Below are positions 24,655 to 33,280 of a DNA stretch of 64,000 nt, in pieces. The stretch spans positions 508,501-572,500 of the forward strand of contig NZ_CP067420.1 in NCBI RefSeq assembly GCF_016653635.2, read 5' to 3'. Below the pieces are notes generated by a model. That model did no database searches, was not told the DNA's origin, and saw only the letters and a list, made by a program, of their open reading frames with translations. How positions within the stretch are numbered: the first letter of the stretch is position 1; each line of letters opens with the position of its first letter. This DNA is from Skermanella sp. TT6. GTDB taxonomy: Bacteria > Pseudomonadota > Alphaproteobacteria > Azospirillales > Azospirillaceae. The translations under genes and the position numbers were made by a program.

Positions 24655-25818
24655 ATGATCGCCACCATCGCCATGCCCAAGCTGATGCTGATCGGCGGCG
24701 GCGCCATCGGCCAGGTCGCCGACATGCTGGGCCGCCTGGGCATCCGGCGCCCGCTGGTCGTGACCGATCCCTTCATGCGCGACAGCGGGGCCATCGCCCG
24801 GCTGACCGATCCGCTGAAGGCGGCCGGCATCCCGTTCGAGGTGTTCGCCGACACGGTGCCCGATCCCACCACCGACGTGGTCGATGCCGGCGCCCGCATG
24901 CTTTCCGGCGGCGGGTTCGACGGGATGATCGCGCTTGGCGGCGGCTCGCCGATCGACACCGCCAAGGCCATGGGCGTCCTGGCCGCCAATCCCGGCCGCA
25001 TGCGCGACTACAAGGTGCCCAACCCGATCCCCAACGAGGGCGTGCCCCTGCTCGCCATCCCGACCACCGCCGGGACCGGGTCGGAGGTGACCAAGTTCAC
25101 CGTCATCACCGATACCGAGACGGACGAGAAGATGCTGATCGCCGGCAACGGCGTGATCCCCCAGGGCGCCATCGTCGATTACGAGCTGACGCTGACCTGT
25201 CCCTTCCGCCTGACCGCCGACACCGGCATCGACACGCTGACCCACGCGATCGAGGCTTATGTCAGCCGCAAGGCCAACCCGTTCTCCGACAGCATGGCTC
25301 TGGCCGCCATGGCCCGGGTCGCCAAGCACCTGCGCACCGCCTGCTTCGAGCCGGACAACCGCGAGGCGCGCGAGGGGATGATGCTGGCGGCCAACCAGGC
25401 CGGCATCGCCTTCAGCAACGCCTCGGTCGCCCTGGTCCATGGGATGAGCCGCCCGATCGGCGCCCATTTCCATGTGCCGCACGGCCTGTCCAACGCCATG
25501 CTGCTGCCGGCGGTCACCGCCTTCTCCCTCCCCACGGCGACGGCCCGCTACGCCGACTGCGCCCGCGCCATGGGGGCCTGCGCGCCGGATGCCGACGACG
25601 AGCAGGCCGGCATCGCCCTACTGGGCGCCCTGATCTCCCTCAATGCCGACCTCAAGGTTCCGACCCCACAGGCCTACGGCATCGACGAGAGCCGGTTCAT
25701 GTCGATCCTGCCCCTGATGGCGGAGCAGGCGCTGGGGTCCGGCTCGCCGGCCAACAACCCGCGCGTGCCGACTGCGGAGGAGATCGTCAGCCTCTACCGC
25801 GACGTCTATGCTACCTGA
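24655..25818 (+). CDS. Iron-containing alcohol dehydrogenase
   Basis: 387-aa group III Fe-dependent NAD(P) alcohol dehydrogenase. Cofactor site ALGGGSPIDTAKAMGVL, then PTTAGTGSEVTKFTVITD. Fe ligands are an Asp before LTADTGIDTLTHAIEAYVS, the His of LTHAIEA, VHGMSRPIGAHFHVPHG. The start at 24655 follows GGGAGGAACG; a longer frame would run back into the insertion sequence. The physiological substrate is unknown. A cupin gene begins 13 bp downstream and is probably co-transcribed. Confidence 0.93.
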   Translation: MIATIAMPKLMLIGGGAIGQVADMLGRLGIRRPLVVTDPFMRDSGAIARLTDPLKAAGIPFEVFADTVPDPTTDVVDAGARMLSGGGFDGMIALGGGSPIDTAKAMGVLAANPGRMRDYKVPNPIPNEGVPLLAIPTTAGTGSEVTKFTVITDTETDEKMLIAGNGVIPQGAIVDYELTLTCPFRLTADTGIDTLTHAIEAYVSRKANPFSDSMALAAMARVAKHLRTACFEPDNREAREGMMLAANQAGIAFSNASVALVHGMSRPIGAHFHVPHGLSNAMLLPAVTAFSLPTATARYADCARAMGACAPDADDEQAGIALLGALISLNADLKVPTPQAYGIDESRFMSILPLMAEQALGSGSPANNPRVPTAEEIVSLYRDVYAT

Positions 25819-25831
25819 ACGGGAGCGAACC

Positions 25832-26296
25832 ATGGGTGATCCGGAAAAGACCGACTGGCGGGAGCACGGCGTCCGCGTCGTGCGCGGCGACCAGCTCGAC
25901 GCCAACACGCCTCAGACCCCCGGCATGAACCGGGCGGCCGCGATCAACCACGCCCGCGTCGGGGCGCAGAAGCTGTGGGCCGGGACGGTCACGATCCATC
26001 CCGACGCCAAGACCGGCGCCCACCACCATGGCGAGCTGGAAAGCGTCATCTACGTGGTGCGCGGGCGCGCCCGCATGCGCTGGGGCGAGGCGCTGGAATA
26101 CACGGCGGAGGCCGGGCCGGGCGACTTCATCTATGTCCCGCCCTTCGTCCCCCACCAGGAGATCAACGCCAGCGCCGACGAACCCCTGGAATGCGTCCTG
26201 GTCCGCAGCGACCAGGAGGCCGTCGTCGTCAACCTGGACATTCCCATGGTGGAGCAGCCCGAAACCGTCGCCTGGGTCGATCCGATCCACAAGTGA
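25832..26296 (+). CDS. Cupin-domain protein
   Basis: 154-aa single cupin. The metal motif is GAHHHGELESVIYVVRGRARM, with the second box GDFIYVPPFVPHQEINASADEP. The N-terminal GMNRAAAINHARVGAQKLWAG resembles small sugar- or phenolic-processing cupins. GGGAGCG lies 5-11 bases before the ATG. It is coupled to the Fe alcohol dehydrogenase, so it may act on the same metabolite. No specific reaction can be assigned. Confidence 0.8.
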   Translation: MGDPEKTDWREHGVRVVRGDQLDANTPQTPGMNRAAAINHARVGAQKLWAGTVTIHPDAKTGAHHHGELESVIYVVRGRARMRWGEALEYTAEAGPGDFIYVPPFVPHQEINASADEPLECVLVRSDQEAVVVNLDIPMVEQPETVAWVDPIHK

Positions 26297-26344
26297 CGGC
26301 AGGCCGGGACGACAGTCCTATCAATGGCCGGTGCGGAGGAGTTT

Positions 26345-26359
26345 GTTCTTGTCATGTTC
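26345..26359 (+). promoter_or_regulatory. LexA box (GTTC-N7-GTTC)
   Basis: GTTCTTGTCATGTTC is a perfect match to the alphaproteobacterial SOS box GTTC-N7-GTTC. It lies 26 bp before the ATG of the terminase-like gene at 26385, a usual operator distance. An AGAAC (26366-26370) adds dyad symmetry to the second half. SOS control of the downstream gene is inferred. Confidence 0.7.
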
Positions 26360-26384
26360 TGGCGAAGAACATAAAATACAAGGC

Positions 26385-27152
26385 ATGCCTCCTCCAGCGC
26401 CGAAGGCCAGCGCCATGCCGACGACCATTCACGCCACTGCCAACTCCGCCGCCCTCTCCGCCGCCCTCTCCGCCGCCCCGGTCCCGGTCATCACCCTGAC
26501 GCCGCGGCAGGAGGCGTTCTGCCAAGCCATGGTCGCCAATGTCGGCGGGGCGGAAGCCGCGCGTCGCGCCGGCTACTCCCCCAAGGGCGCCAAGCAGCGC
26601 AGCGCCTACCTGATGTCCCAGCCGGAGATCCGCATCCGGATCGACCAGCTCCGGGCGTCCCGCAGTTCCGGTATCCAGGCCGACCTGGAGGAAGCCGCCG
26701 AAACGGTCAAGGCCATCATCTCCGAGGCGATGGAGAAGAAGTCCCTGTCCCTGGCCTTCCGCGCGGTCGAGCTTCGCCTCAAGCTGCGCGGCGTCATCCA
26801 GGACAGGCGCATCCCTCACCACTTCATAGCCCAGGCGCCCCATCCCGACGCCGACCTGGAACGGCTCGATTTCGACCCGGCCGAGGACGACGACCACCGC
26901 CGCGATGGCCGCCGCGACCTCCCCGAAGCCGTCGCGCCCGCCTTGCCCCCGTCCTCCGCGCCGAAGCCGGGGATGAAGCCGAAGCTAGTGACCCGACATA
27001 GTGACCCTCGCGCCGGACAGGGCCGCCGTTTCGGCGACACCCTGGCCGCCGCCACCTCTCACGCGGCCCTCATGCCGGTCTCCCTGCTTCTGCAACCGAA
27101 GAGCGCTTTTCCGGCGGAGCGTCCTTCTTCTGATCGTCATGACCGGGCTTGA
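26385..27152 (+). CDS. Terminase small-subunit-like DNA-binding protein (orphan)
   Basis: 255 aa. Residues about 40-100 match the Terminase_2 small-subunit HTH: TLTPRQEAFCQAMVANVGG, AEAARRAGYSPKGAKQRSAYLMS, PEIRIRIDQL. Then a helical region (EEAAETVKAIISEAM) and a disordered, proline-rich tail. No large terminase or other phage gene is adjacent. The ATG at 26385 or 26415 may be used. The last 20 residues run into repeat DNA. With a LexA box directly upstream it may be a domesticated, damage-induced regulator rather than a packaging protein. Confidence 0.7.
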   Translation: MPPPAPKASAMPTTIHATANSAALSAALSAAPVPVITLTPRQEAFCQAMVANVGGAEAARRAGYSPKGAKQRSAYLMSQPEIRIRIDQLRASRSSGIQADLEEAAETVKAIISEAMEKKSLSLAFRAVELRLKLRGVIQDRRIPHHFIAQAPHPDADLERLDFDPAEDDDHRRDGRRDLPEAVAPALPPSSAPKPGMKPKLVTRHSDPRAGQGRRFGDTLAAATSHAALMPVSLLLQPKSAFPAERPSSDRHDRA

Positions 27153-27534
27153 CCCGGTCATCGCTTGCAGACTCCGAACGCGCTGCCGTGCAGGGAGATA
27201 GCCGGATCAAGTCCACAGCTGTCCGGCACGGCGATTGCTCATCAACCCCAAGCTGATGCTCAGGAAACTTCATCTTCCCATTATCGTCATGCCCGGACTT
27301 GATCCGGGCATCTCCAGCCACGGAGCCCCGGTGAGACCTGTGAGACGATGGCCGGATCAAGTCCGGCCATGACGAAAAAGGGGTAGCTCCGCCTTGAGTT
27401 CAGGCTTGTGAGCAGTACGCAACAAACGTGCCAGACAGCCGTGGATCAAGTCCGGCTATGACGAAAAGGGGGCGTCAATGCCCTTGGCTGCGCCTTTAAA
27501 GCAGTACGCAATCACCGTGCCGGACAGCCATAGG
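27125..27534. repeat. Cluster of REP-like palindromes downstream of the terminase-like gene
   Basis: The 382-bp gap (27153-27534) contains no gene but at least four repeat copies: CGTCATGACCGGGCTTGACC near 27137, CGTCATGCCCGGACTTGATCC near 27287 paired with its complement near 27353-27375, and ATCAAGTCCGGCTATGACGA near 27443. They belong to the same family as the copy at 5122-5218. Such clusters separate convergent genes and can cap transcripts. Confidence 0.75.
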
Positions 27535-28971
27535 TCAGGCCCGGCCGTAAGTGTCGGTCAGGCGGACGATGTCGTCCTCGCCCAGGTACGACCCCGACTG
27601 CACCTCGATCAGGTTCAGCGTCACCTTGCCCGGATTCTCCAGCCGGTGGACGGCGCCCAGCGGGATGTAGATCGACTCGTTCTCGCGCAGCAGCACCTGC
27701 TCGGCGTCGCGGGTGACCAGCGCGGTGCCGTTGACCACGACCCAGTGCTCCGCCCGGTGATAATGCTTCTGCAGCGACAGCGTCGCGCCGGGCTTGACCG
27801 TCAGGCGCTTGACCTGGAAGCGCTCGCCCTCGTGCAGGCACTGGTAGAAGCCCCAGGGGCGGTGGACCCGGCTGTGGATCTTCGCCTCCGGCCGGCCTTC
27901 CTTCTTCAGCCGCTCGACCACCTTCTTGATGTCCTGCACCTTGTCGCGGCTGGCGACCAGGATGGCGTCGTCGGTCGCGACCACCACCACGTCGTCGAGC
28001 CCGACCACGGCGGTCAGCACGCCCTCGGACCGGACATAGCAGTTGCGCGCGTCCTCGGTCATCACGTCGCCGACGAACACGTTGCCGTCCTCGTCCTTGG
28101 CGCCGATGTCCCACAGCGCCGACCAGGCGCCCACGTCGGTCCAGCCGATCGTGGCGGGCACCACCACGGCGGCGTCGGTCCGCTCCATCACGGCATAGTC
28201 GATGGAGATGCTCGGGGCCTTGCCGAAGGCTTCCGGGTCCAGGCGGAAGAAGTCCAGGTCGCGCGAGCCCTTGGCGATCGCCTCGCGGCAGGCGGCGACG
28301 ATGGCGGGCTCGAACTTCTCCAGCTCGGCCAGCAGCTTGGCTGCGGAGAACAGGAACATGCCGCCGTTCCAGAAATGGCCGCCGGCCGCCAGCATGTCGG
28401 CCGCCTTGCCGATGCCCGGCTTCTCCACGAAGGCATCGACCTGGAACACGCCCGCGTGGCCGGTCAGCTCCGCGCCCTGGCGGATATAGCCGTAGCCGGT
28501 CTCCGGCGCGGTCGGCGTGATGCCGAAGGTGACCAGGTTGCCCGCGGCGGCGGCGCTTGCGGCGGTGGCCACGGCGGCGTGGAACGCCTCCGTGTCGCGG
28601 ATCACGTGGTCGGCCGGCAGCAGCAGAAGCAGCCCGTCGGGGTCCTGCTCGGCGATGAGCAGCGCCGCCACGGCCGCCGCGGGGGCGGTGTTGCGGCCGG
28701 TCGGCTCCAGCGCGATGGCCGACGGCGTGACGGCGATCTGGCGGAGCTGTTCCGCGATCACGAACCGGTGCTCGTCGTTGCAGATCACCAGCGGCGGCGC
28801 GAAACCCTCGCCCGCGACGCGGCCCACGGTGTCCTGGAGCATGGTCCGCTCGCCGACCAGCGGCAGCAGTTGCTTCGGATAGCTTTCGCGGGAGATCGGC
28901 CAGAGGCGCGATCCGGAGCCGCCGGAAAGCAGAACGGGATGGATGGTCGGGGCACTGTTGATGGGGGGCAT
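27535..28971 (-). CDS. manC: Mannose-1-phosphate guanylyltransferase / mannose-6-phosphate isomerase
   Basis: Bifunctional 478-aa enzyme making GDP-mannose. The N-terminal nucleotidyltransferase has LLSGGSGSRLWPISRESYPK (signature), LEPTGRNTAPA, LPADHVI and VEKPG. The C-terminal type II isomerase cupin has RPWGFYQCLHEGERFQVKRL, HYHRAEHWVVV and HRLENPG. The start MPPINSAPTIHPVLLSGG is preferred over a longer frame beginning 57 bases upstream. It is last in an operon with two GT9 glycosyltransferases, so its product probably feeds LPS core, capsule or exopolysaccharide. Confidence 0.95.
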   Translation of the reverse strand: MPPINSAPTIHPVLLSGGSGSRLWPISRESYPKQLLPLVGERTMLQDTVGRVAGEGFAPPLVICNDEHRFVIAEQLRQIAVTPSAIALEPTGRNTAPAAAVAALLIAEQDPDGLLLLLPADHVIRDTEAFHAAVATAASAAAAGNLVTFGITPTAPETGYGYIRQGAELTGHAGVFQVDAFVEKPGIGKAADMLAAGGHFWNGGMFLFSAAKLLAELEKFEPAIVAACREAIAKGSRDLDFFRLDPEAFGKAPSISIDYAVMERTDAAVVVPATIGWTDVGAWSALWDIGAKDEDGNVFVGDVMTEDARNCYVRSEGVLTAVVGLDDVVVVATDDAILVASRDKVQDIKKVVERLKKEGRPEAKIHSRVHRPWGFYQCLHEGERFQVKRLTVKPGATLSLQKHYHRAEHWVVVNGTALVTRDAEQVLLRENESIYIPLGAVHRLENPGKVTLNLIEVQSGSYLGEDDIVRLTDTYGRA

Positions 28972-29041
28972 GATCTCAGCTTGTCCGTGTCCGTTTTGAC
29001 ACCGTGTCTGCGTGACACAATGCAGCATACGCCGGAGGATT

Positions 29042-30079
29042 TCAGGAGTTTTTGGAATAGGAAGCCTGATCGATCGGGTTTATCGCAAGACGGTCCAGCC
29101 TTTCGATAACGGCTTGCGCCGGAATAGCGGTCATGTCGCTTCCCCCGAACTCTTGCGCCGTCATCGCACCGCCCGAGGTCACCTTCGGCTGGAACTTGGC
29201 CGCCGGCGTCGGTCCGAACAGGGTAACCAAAGGTATGTCGGCGGCGCCGAACATGTGGCTGACCCCGCTGTCGTTGGCGACCGCGGCGGCGAAGCGGCGC
29301 GCCAGCGCGATGGTGCGCAGCGGCGTGAACTCGTCGCCCCAGATCTCCCGGTCCTGCTCGGGGAACAGCGCCGCCGGGACCGCTTCCTTCAGCCCGGGCA
29401 GCCACTCCAGCTCGTCGGGTCCCAGGATGAAGACGGGCACCCGGCCCCGTTCCACCTGCGCCCGGGCGACCGCGACGAAGCGGTCCAGCGGCCAGCACTT
29501 GACCCGCTTGCCGGCGCCGGGCGCCAGGCCGACATAGCACGGGCCGGGCGGAAGCGCCGCCCCGGCCTTCGCCACCAGCGGTTCGGGCAGGCGCAGGCCG
29601 ACCTCCGGCTTCGGCACGGAGCCGGCGGCCAGCCTCAGCAGGTCGGCCAGCCGGTCCACCATGTGCGGCGGGCGGATCTGGCTGGGCGGCGGCTTGGCGT
29701 CCGACAGCCGGAAGCCCAGGGCGCCGGACACGAACAGGTCGTGCGGCATCCGCCGGATCGCCAGGGTGCGCCACAGCGTCGTCTGGGTGTCGATGATCAC
29801 GCCGTACCGCTCGCGGAAGGGCAGGGGCTTCAGCAGGCCGGACCAGCTGTCGCCGATCCCGCTGTCCTGGCGGAACTCGTCGATCAGCCCGTCCATCAGC
29901 GACTGGAGCCGGCCGGCATAGACCGTCTTGCGCGTCGTGATCCAGGTGATCCGCGCCGAGGGGTAGGCCGCGCGCACCATCCGCACGAAGGGCAGCTTGT
30001 ACAGCCCGTCGCCGATGATCTCCTCATAGCTGAAGACGGCGACGCTGTCGGGGGGCGGCCGGTCCGGCCGTCGGGGCAT
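29042..30079 (-). CDS. Glycosyltransferase family 9 (heptosyltransferase-like)
   Basis: 345 aa. SVAVFSYEEIIGDGLYKLPF then VRMVRAAYPSARITWIT is the GT-B N-terminal Rossmann half; PCYVGLAPGAGKRVKCWPLDRF and VANDSGVSHMFGAADIPLVTLFGPT are the GT9 donor-binding half with the conserved Asp-Ser-Gly and His. It should transfer heptose or a similar sugar to lipid-linked glycan at the inner membrane. Start at 30079 is the first ATG; the preceding gene ends 32 bp upstream. Confidence 0.85.
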   Translation of the reverse strand: MPRRPDRPPPDSVAVFSYEEIIGDGLYKLPFVRMVRAAYPSARITWITTRKTVYAGRLQSLMDGLIDEFRQDSGIGDSWSGLLKPLPFRERYGVIIDTQTTLWRTLAIRRMPHDLFVSGALGFRLSDAKPPPSQIRPPHMVDRLADLLRLAAGSVPKPEVGLRLPEPLVAKAGAALPPGPCYVGLAPGAGKRVKCWPLDRFVAVARAQVERGRVPVFILGPDELEWLPGLKEAVPAALFPEQDREIWGDEFTPLRTIALARRFAAAVANDSGVSHMFGAADIPLVTLFGPTPAAKFQPKVTSGGAMTAQEFGGSDMTAIPAQAVIERLDRLAINPIDQASYSKNS

Positions 30080-30111
30080 GGTCTTGACCAAGGCTCGATC
30101 CCGCCCGGCGC

Positions 30112-30498
30112 TCAGTACGCGGCGTAGGATTTCTCTTCCAGGATCGGGCTGTCCAGCAGCTCGTTGATCCGGCGCTTGACCGCCGCCCGCCGGTCGTTGG
30201 TGTGGTAGACGGCGCGGGCCAGCTCGATGAAGGCGGCGCCGAAGTCGCGCGCCCGCTCCAGGTCGCGGATGTCGTCCTCGATCTTCCACAGGCTCTCGTT
30301 GATCGCCTTCAGCTCGGCGGTCAGGGCCGTCAGGTCCGCGCTCGCCGGCACCTGCTCCGCCAGCACGCGCGACAGCACGTCGTACTCGTGCTCGACGTTG
30401 CGCAGCTTGGCGGGGTCGCCGATGTTGGCCTTCTTGATCTCCAGGATCGTCAGCTTGTCGATCAGCTCGCCGGGAGCCACTTCAATCAGGATAGCCAT
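30112..30498 (-). CDS. DUF6165 family protein
   Basis: 128 aa, predicted helical and soluble. VAPGELIDKLTILEIKKANI and the ending ELARAVYHTNDRRAAVKRRI are typical of DUF6165, a family of unknown function seen in polysaccharide clusters. It starts 4 bp after the upstream GT9 gene and is followed by another GT9 gene, so it is fully embedded in the glycan operon. A longer frame starting at 30534 overlaps the GT9 end and is not preferred. Confidence 0.8.
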   Translation of the reverse strand: MAILIEVAPGELIDKLTILEIKKANIGDPAKLRNVEHEYDVLSRVLAEQVPASADLTALTAELKAINESLWKIEDDIRDLERARDFGAAFIELARAVYHTNDRRAAVKRRINELLDSPILEEKSYAAY

Positions 30499-30502
30499 CG
30501 CG

Positions 30503-31549
30503 TTAGTCCTGGGTTGCCGCTGGGGAGTTGCCACTATCGTTCCGCCCGCTTCCTAGCACAACGGGAGCCCGCCCGCCACTCGGGCACGGGTGCCCGGCCC
30601 GGACCGCGTCCCACAGCCGGCGCACCGTCGCCTCGACCGCGTCCACCGTCAGGCCGCCCATCAGCGACACGCCCGCGCGCATCGCCTCCGGGATCCGCGC
30701 CGACAGGGTCTCGAACGGCTCGGGCGCCTGGGCATAGTCCGCATGCGGTCCCCAGGGGCGGTAGTGATGGGCCGGGGTCGGGCCGAACAGCCCCACGGTC
30801 GGCACGCCGGCCGCCGCCGACAGGTGCATCTGGCCGCCGTCATTGCCCACATACAGCGCGCAGCGCTGCAGGCAGGCCGCCGCGACCAGCAGCGGCGTGT
30901 TGCTCATCAGGTCGATCCGGCGGTCCGGCTCGACCGCGGCCAGCACCGGCTCCGCCTGGGCGCGCTCCGCGGGGGAGCCGATCACCGCGACCCTGCCGCC
31001 GGGCAGGATGCCGTCGGGGCCGGTCAGGCGCCGCGCCAGCTCCGCGAACCGCTCCGACGGCCAGCGCTTGTGCTCGTGGGTGGAGCCCGGACCCAGCGCC
31101 AGCACCGGCGGGCCGTCGGGCACCAGCCCGGCTGCGGCGGCGTGGTCGGCACCGCCGATCCACAGCCGGGGATCGGGCGGCGGGTCCAGGTCCAGGACGC
31201 GGCCGATCTCCTCGACCCGATGGAGCCGCATTCCCTTCGCCCGGCCGACCCGGCGCACCTCGCGCGCCGCCAGCACCCGCGACACGGCGGAGTTCCGCAG
31301 GTCGACCACCAGGTCCCAGCGGGTGCCGACCGTGGTCAGCCACAGGTCCAGCCAGTGGCGGTGGTGCTTGCGCTTCTCCATCACGATGACGCGCTCGATG
31401 CACGGCGTCTCGGCGAGCAGCGGCGCCACGATGCGCCCGCACACGACGGTGATCCGGGATCCGGGGTGGCGCTCGATCAGGTGTGCCAGCAATCCGCTGG
31501 ACAGGATGAAGTCGCCGATGCGGCTGTTGCCGATGAACAGAATGCGCAA
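30503..31549 (-). CDS. Glycosyltransferase family 9, first gene of the glycan operon
   Basis: 348 aa from a TTG start that gives the standard family opening MRILFIGNSRIGDFILSSGL; no ATG is available and the only other candidate is another TTG 48 bases upstream. LALGPGSTHEHKRWPSERFAEL and LYVGNDGGQMHLSAAAGV then PTVGLFGPTPA mark the GT9 donor domain. Gly replaces the usual Ser in the NDGGQMH segment. It is divergent from ygfZ with 122 bp between starts, which must hold both promoters. Confidence 0.85.
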   Translation of the reverse strand: MRILFIGNSRIGDFILSSGLLAHLIERHPGSRITVVCGRIVAPLLAETPCIERVIVMEKRKHHRHWLDLWLTTVGTRWDLVVDLRNSAVSRVLAAREVRRVGRAKGMRLHRVEEIGRVLDLDPPPDPRLWIGGADHAAAAGLVPDGPPVLALGPGSTHEHKRWPSERFAELARRLTGPDGILPGGRVAVIGSPAERAQAEPVLAAVEPDRRIDLMSNTPLLVAAACLQRCALYVGNDGGQMHLSAAAGVPTVGLFGPTPAHHYRPWGPHADYAQAPEPFETLSARIPEAMRAGVSLMGGLTVDAVEATVRRLWDAVRAGHPCPSGGRAPVVLGSGRNDSGNSPAATQD

Positions 31550-31671
31550 GACATGCCCCCGAAGTCCCCGTGCCGCGCCAAGAAGCCACCTTGCCAAAGG
31601 CGCCGCACGTCAATACGTGATGATTTCGGATCGCGATAGTCCCTTCCCTCGACCGCCGGTGGAGCCGAGCC

Positions 31672-32568
31672 ATGAATCCTTCCTACGTCACCCTGGCCCC
31701 GCGCGGCATCCTGGCGATCGACGGTGCCGACCGCACCGCCTTCCTCCAGGGGCTGGTGACCAACGACGTCACCCCCGTAGGCCCGTCGCGCGCCGTCTAT
31801 TCCGCCCTGCTGACGCCGCAGGGCAAGTTCCTGCACGACTTCTTCATCGCCGCCCTCGGGGACAGGCTGCTGCTGGACTGCGAGGCGGAGCGGCTGGCCG
31901 ACCTCCAGCGCCGGCTGAAGCTGTACAAGCTGCGCTCCAAGGTCGCGCTGGAGGACGGGAGCGCCCGCTTCTCCGTCACCGCCCTGTTCGGCGACGGCGT
32001 CCTGGAAGCCCTCGGCCTGCCGGCGGAGCCGGGGGCTGCGGCGGCGCTCGGCGACGGCATCGCCTTCACCGATCCGCGCCTGCCCGCGCTCGGCGCCCGC
32101 GCCATCCTGCCCCGGGGGACCGAGGCCGCCGTGCTGGAGGCCAAGGGGTTCCGGCCGGCGGCGCCCGACGCCTACGAGCGGCTCCGGCTGGAATTCGGGG
32201 TTCCCGACGGCAGCCGCGACATGCTCGTGGACAAGGCGATCCTGCTGGAGAACGGCCTCGACGAGCTCAACGCGATCTCCTGGCGGAAGGGCTGCTACAT
32301 GGGGCAGGAGCTCACCGCCCGGACCCGCTACCGCGGGCTGGTCCGCAAGCGCCTGATGCCGGTCGCCGTCGAAGGCCCCCTGCCGGAGCCCGGCGCCCTC
32401 GTCATGCTGGGCGACAAGGAAGCGGGGGAGATGCGGACCGGCGCCGGCGACCGCGCCCTGGCCCTGCTCCGGCTGGAGGAGGTCGAGCGCGCCCGGGCGG
32501 AGGGCCTGCCCCTGCTGGCCGGCGAAACCCGCATCGTCCCGGGCCGGCCGGACTGGGCGGCCTACTGA
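31672..32568 (+). CDS. ygfZ: Folate-binding Fe-S cluster repair protein YgfZ
   Basis: 298-aa GcvT-like protein acting in tetrahydrofolate-dependent Fe-S cluster maintenance. The invariant motif is present as SWRKGCYMGQELTARTRYRG, including the essential cysteine. N-terminal RTAFLQGLVTNDVTP and VYSALLTPQGKFLHDFFI are characteristic. Cytoplasmic, normal length. Divergent from the glycosyltransferase operon. Confidence 0.93.
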   Translation: MNPSYVTLAPRGILAIDGADRTAFLQGLVTNDVTPVGPSRAVYSALLTPQGKFLHDFFIAALGDRLLLDCEAERLADLQRRLKLYKLRSKVALEDGSARFSVTALFGDGVLEALGLPAEPGAAAALGDGIAFTDPRLPALGARAILPRGTEAAVLEAKGFRPAAPDAYERLRLEFGVPDGSRDMLVDKAILLENGLDELNAISWRKGCYMGQELTARTRYRGLVRKRLMPVAVEGPLPEPGALVMLGDKEAGEMRTGAGDRALALLRLEEVERARAEGLPLLAGETRIVPGRPDWAAY

Positions 32569-32672
32569 GGCGCCGCAACGGAATTTCGTAACGACTGTGG
32601 AATTGTTGCCCACGCGGCATGTTGAAAGGGGGTGAAGAAACGAACTGTTCAACAGACCAGAGGAGTTCTTCG

Positions 32673-33185
32673 ATGCGCAAGGAACTGATCGGCGCCGCTT
32701 CGGCCATTGCCCTGATGACGGGCGCCGCCTTCGCTCAGGGCACTTCGACCCCTGATCCGTCCGCCACGCCCGCAGTCCCGCCCGCCGCCGCGGACGGCAT
32801 GCCGGCCGCCGGCGCGGTCAGCGCCGAGGAGATGATCGGCGAGGATGTCATGGGCAGCGACGGGGAGAAGATCGGCTCCGTCGAGGATGTGATCATCGAT
32901 CCCGCGTCGGGCGAAGCCACGCAGCTGGTGATTTCCAGCGGCGGCTTCCTCGGCATCGGCGAGAAGCGGATCTCGGTCGATTTCTCCCAGGTGCAGGTCC
33001 AGACCGAGGATGACGGCGAACCGGAAAGCCTGACCCTCTCGAACATGACCCAGGCCGACGTCGAGGCGATGCCGGAATTCCAGTACAGCGACACCATGAC
33101 CACCCTGAACCGCAGCGGCGGCGGCAGTGGCGGCATGAGCGGCAGCACCGGTACCACTCCGGGCGCCGCCGGCAACTCGCAGTAG
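32673..33185 (+). CDS. Exported PRC-barrel domain protein
   Basis: 170 aa. Signal peptide at 1-22 (cleavage after AFA), Pro/Ala-rich linker, then a PRC-barrel at about 55-125 (MIGEDVMGSDGEKIGSVEDV, then LVISSGGFLGIGEKRISVDF) and a Gly/Ser tail. PRC-barrel proteins of this sort are common envelope or stress proteins in alphaproteobacteria. Start at 32673 follows AGAGGAG; the in-frame codon at 32619 would put the signal peptide internally. Function unknown. Confidence 0.85.
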   Translation: MRKELIGAASAIALMTGAAFAQGTSTPDPSATPAVPPAAADGMPAAGAVSAEEMIGEDVMGSDGEKIGSVEDVIIDPASGEATQLVISSGGFLGIGEKRISVDFSQVQVQTEDDGEPESLTLSNMTQADVEAMPEFQYSDTMTTLNRSGGGSGGMSGSTGTTPGAAGNSQ

Positions 33186-33245
33186 ATTTTAGCGTAAGCA
33201 GAACCGGGGACGCGCGGGGGACCGACAACCTTGCGTTACCTGGGA

Positions 33246-33272
33246 GGACCCTCGGAGCACCGCTCCGGGGGT
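33246..33272. terminator. Candidate hairpin between convergent genes
   Basis: GACCCTCGGAGC and GCTCCGGGGGTC (one G-T type mismatch) flank ACC between the PRC-barrel gene and meaB. It lacks a T tract, so factor-independent termination is uncertain. Confidence 0.4.
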
Positions 33273-33280
33273 CTCTCAGT

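Noticed and set aside
27535-27560. Repeat copy overlapping the manC end as a sign of truncation
   Set aside because: The enzyme has its full C-terminal cupin and ends normally; the repeat only borders it.
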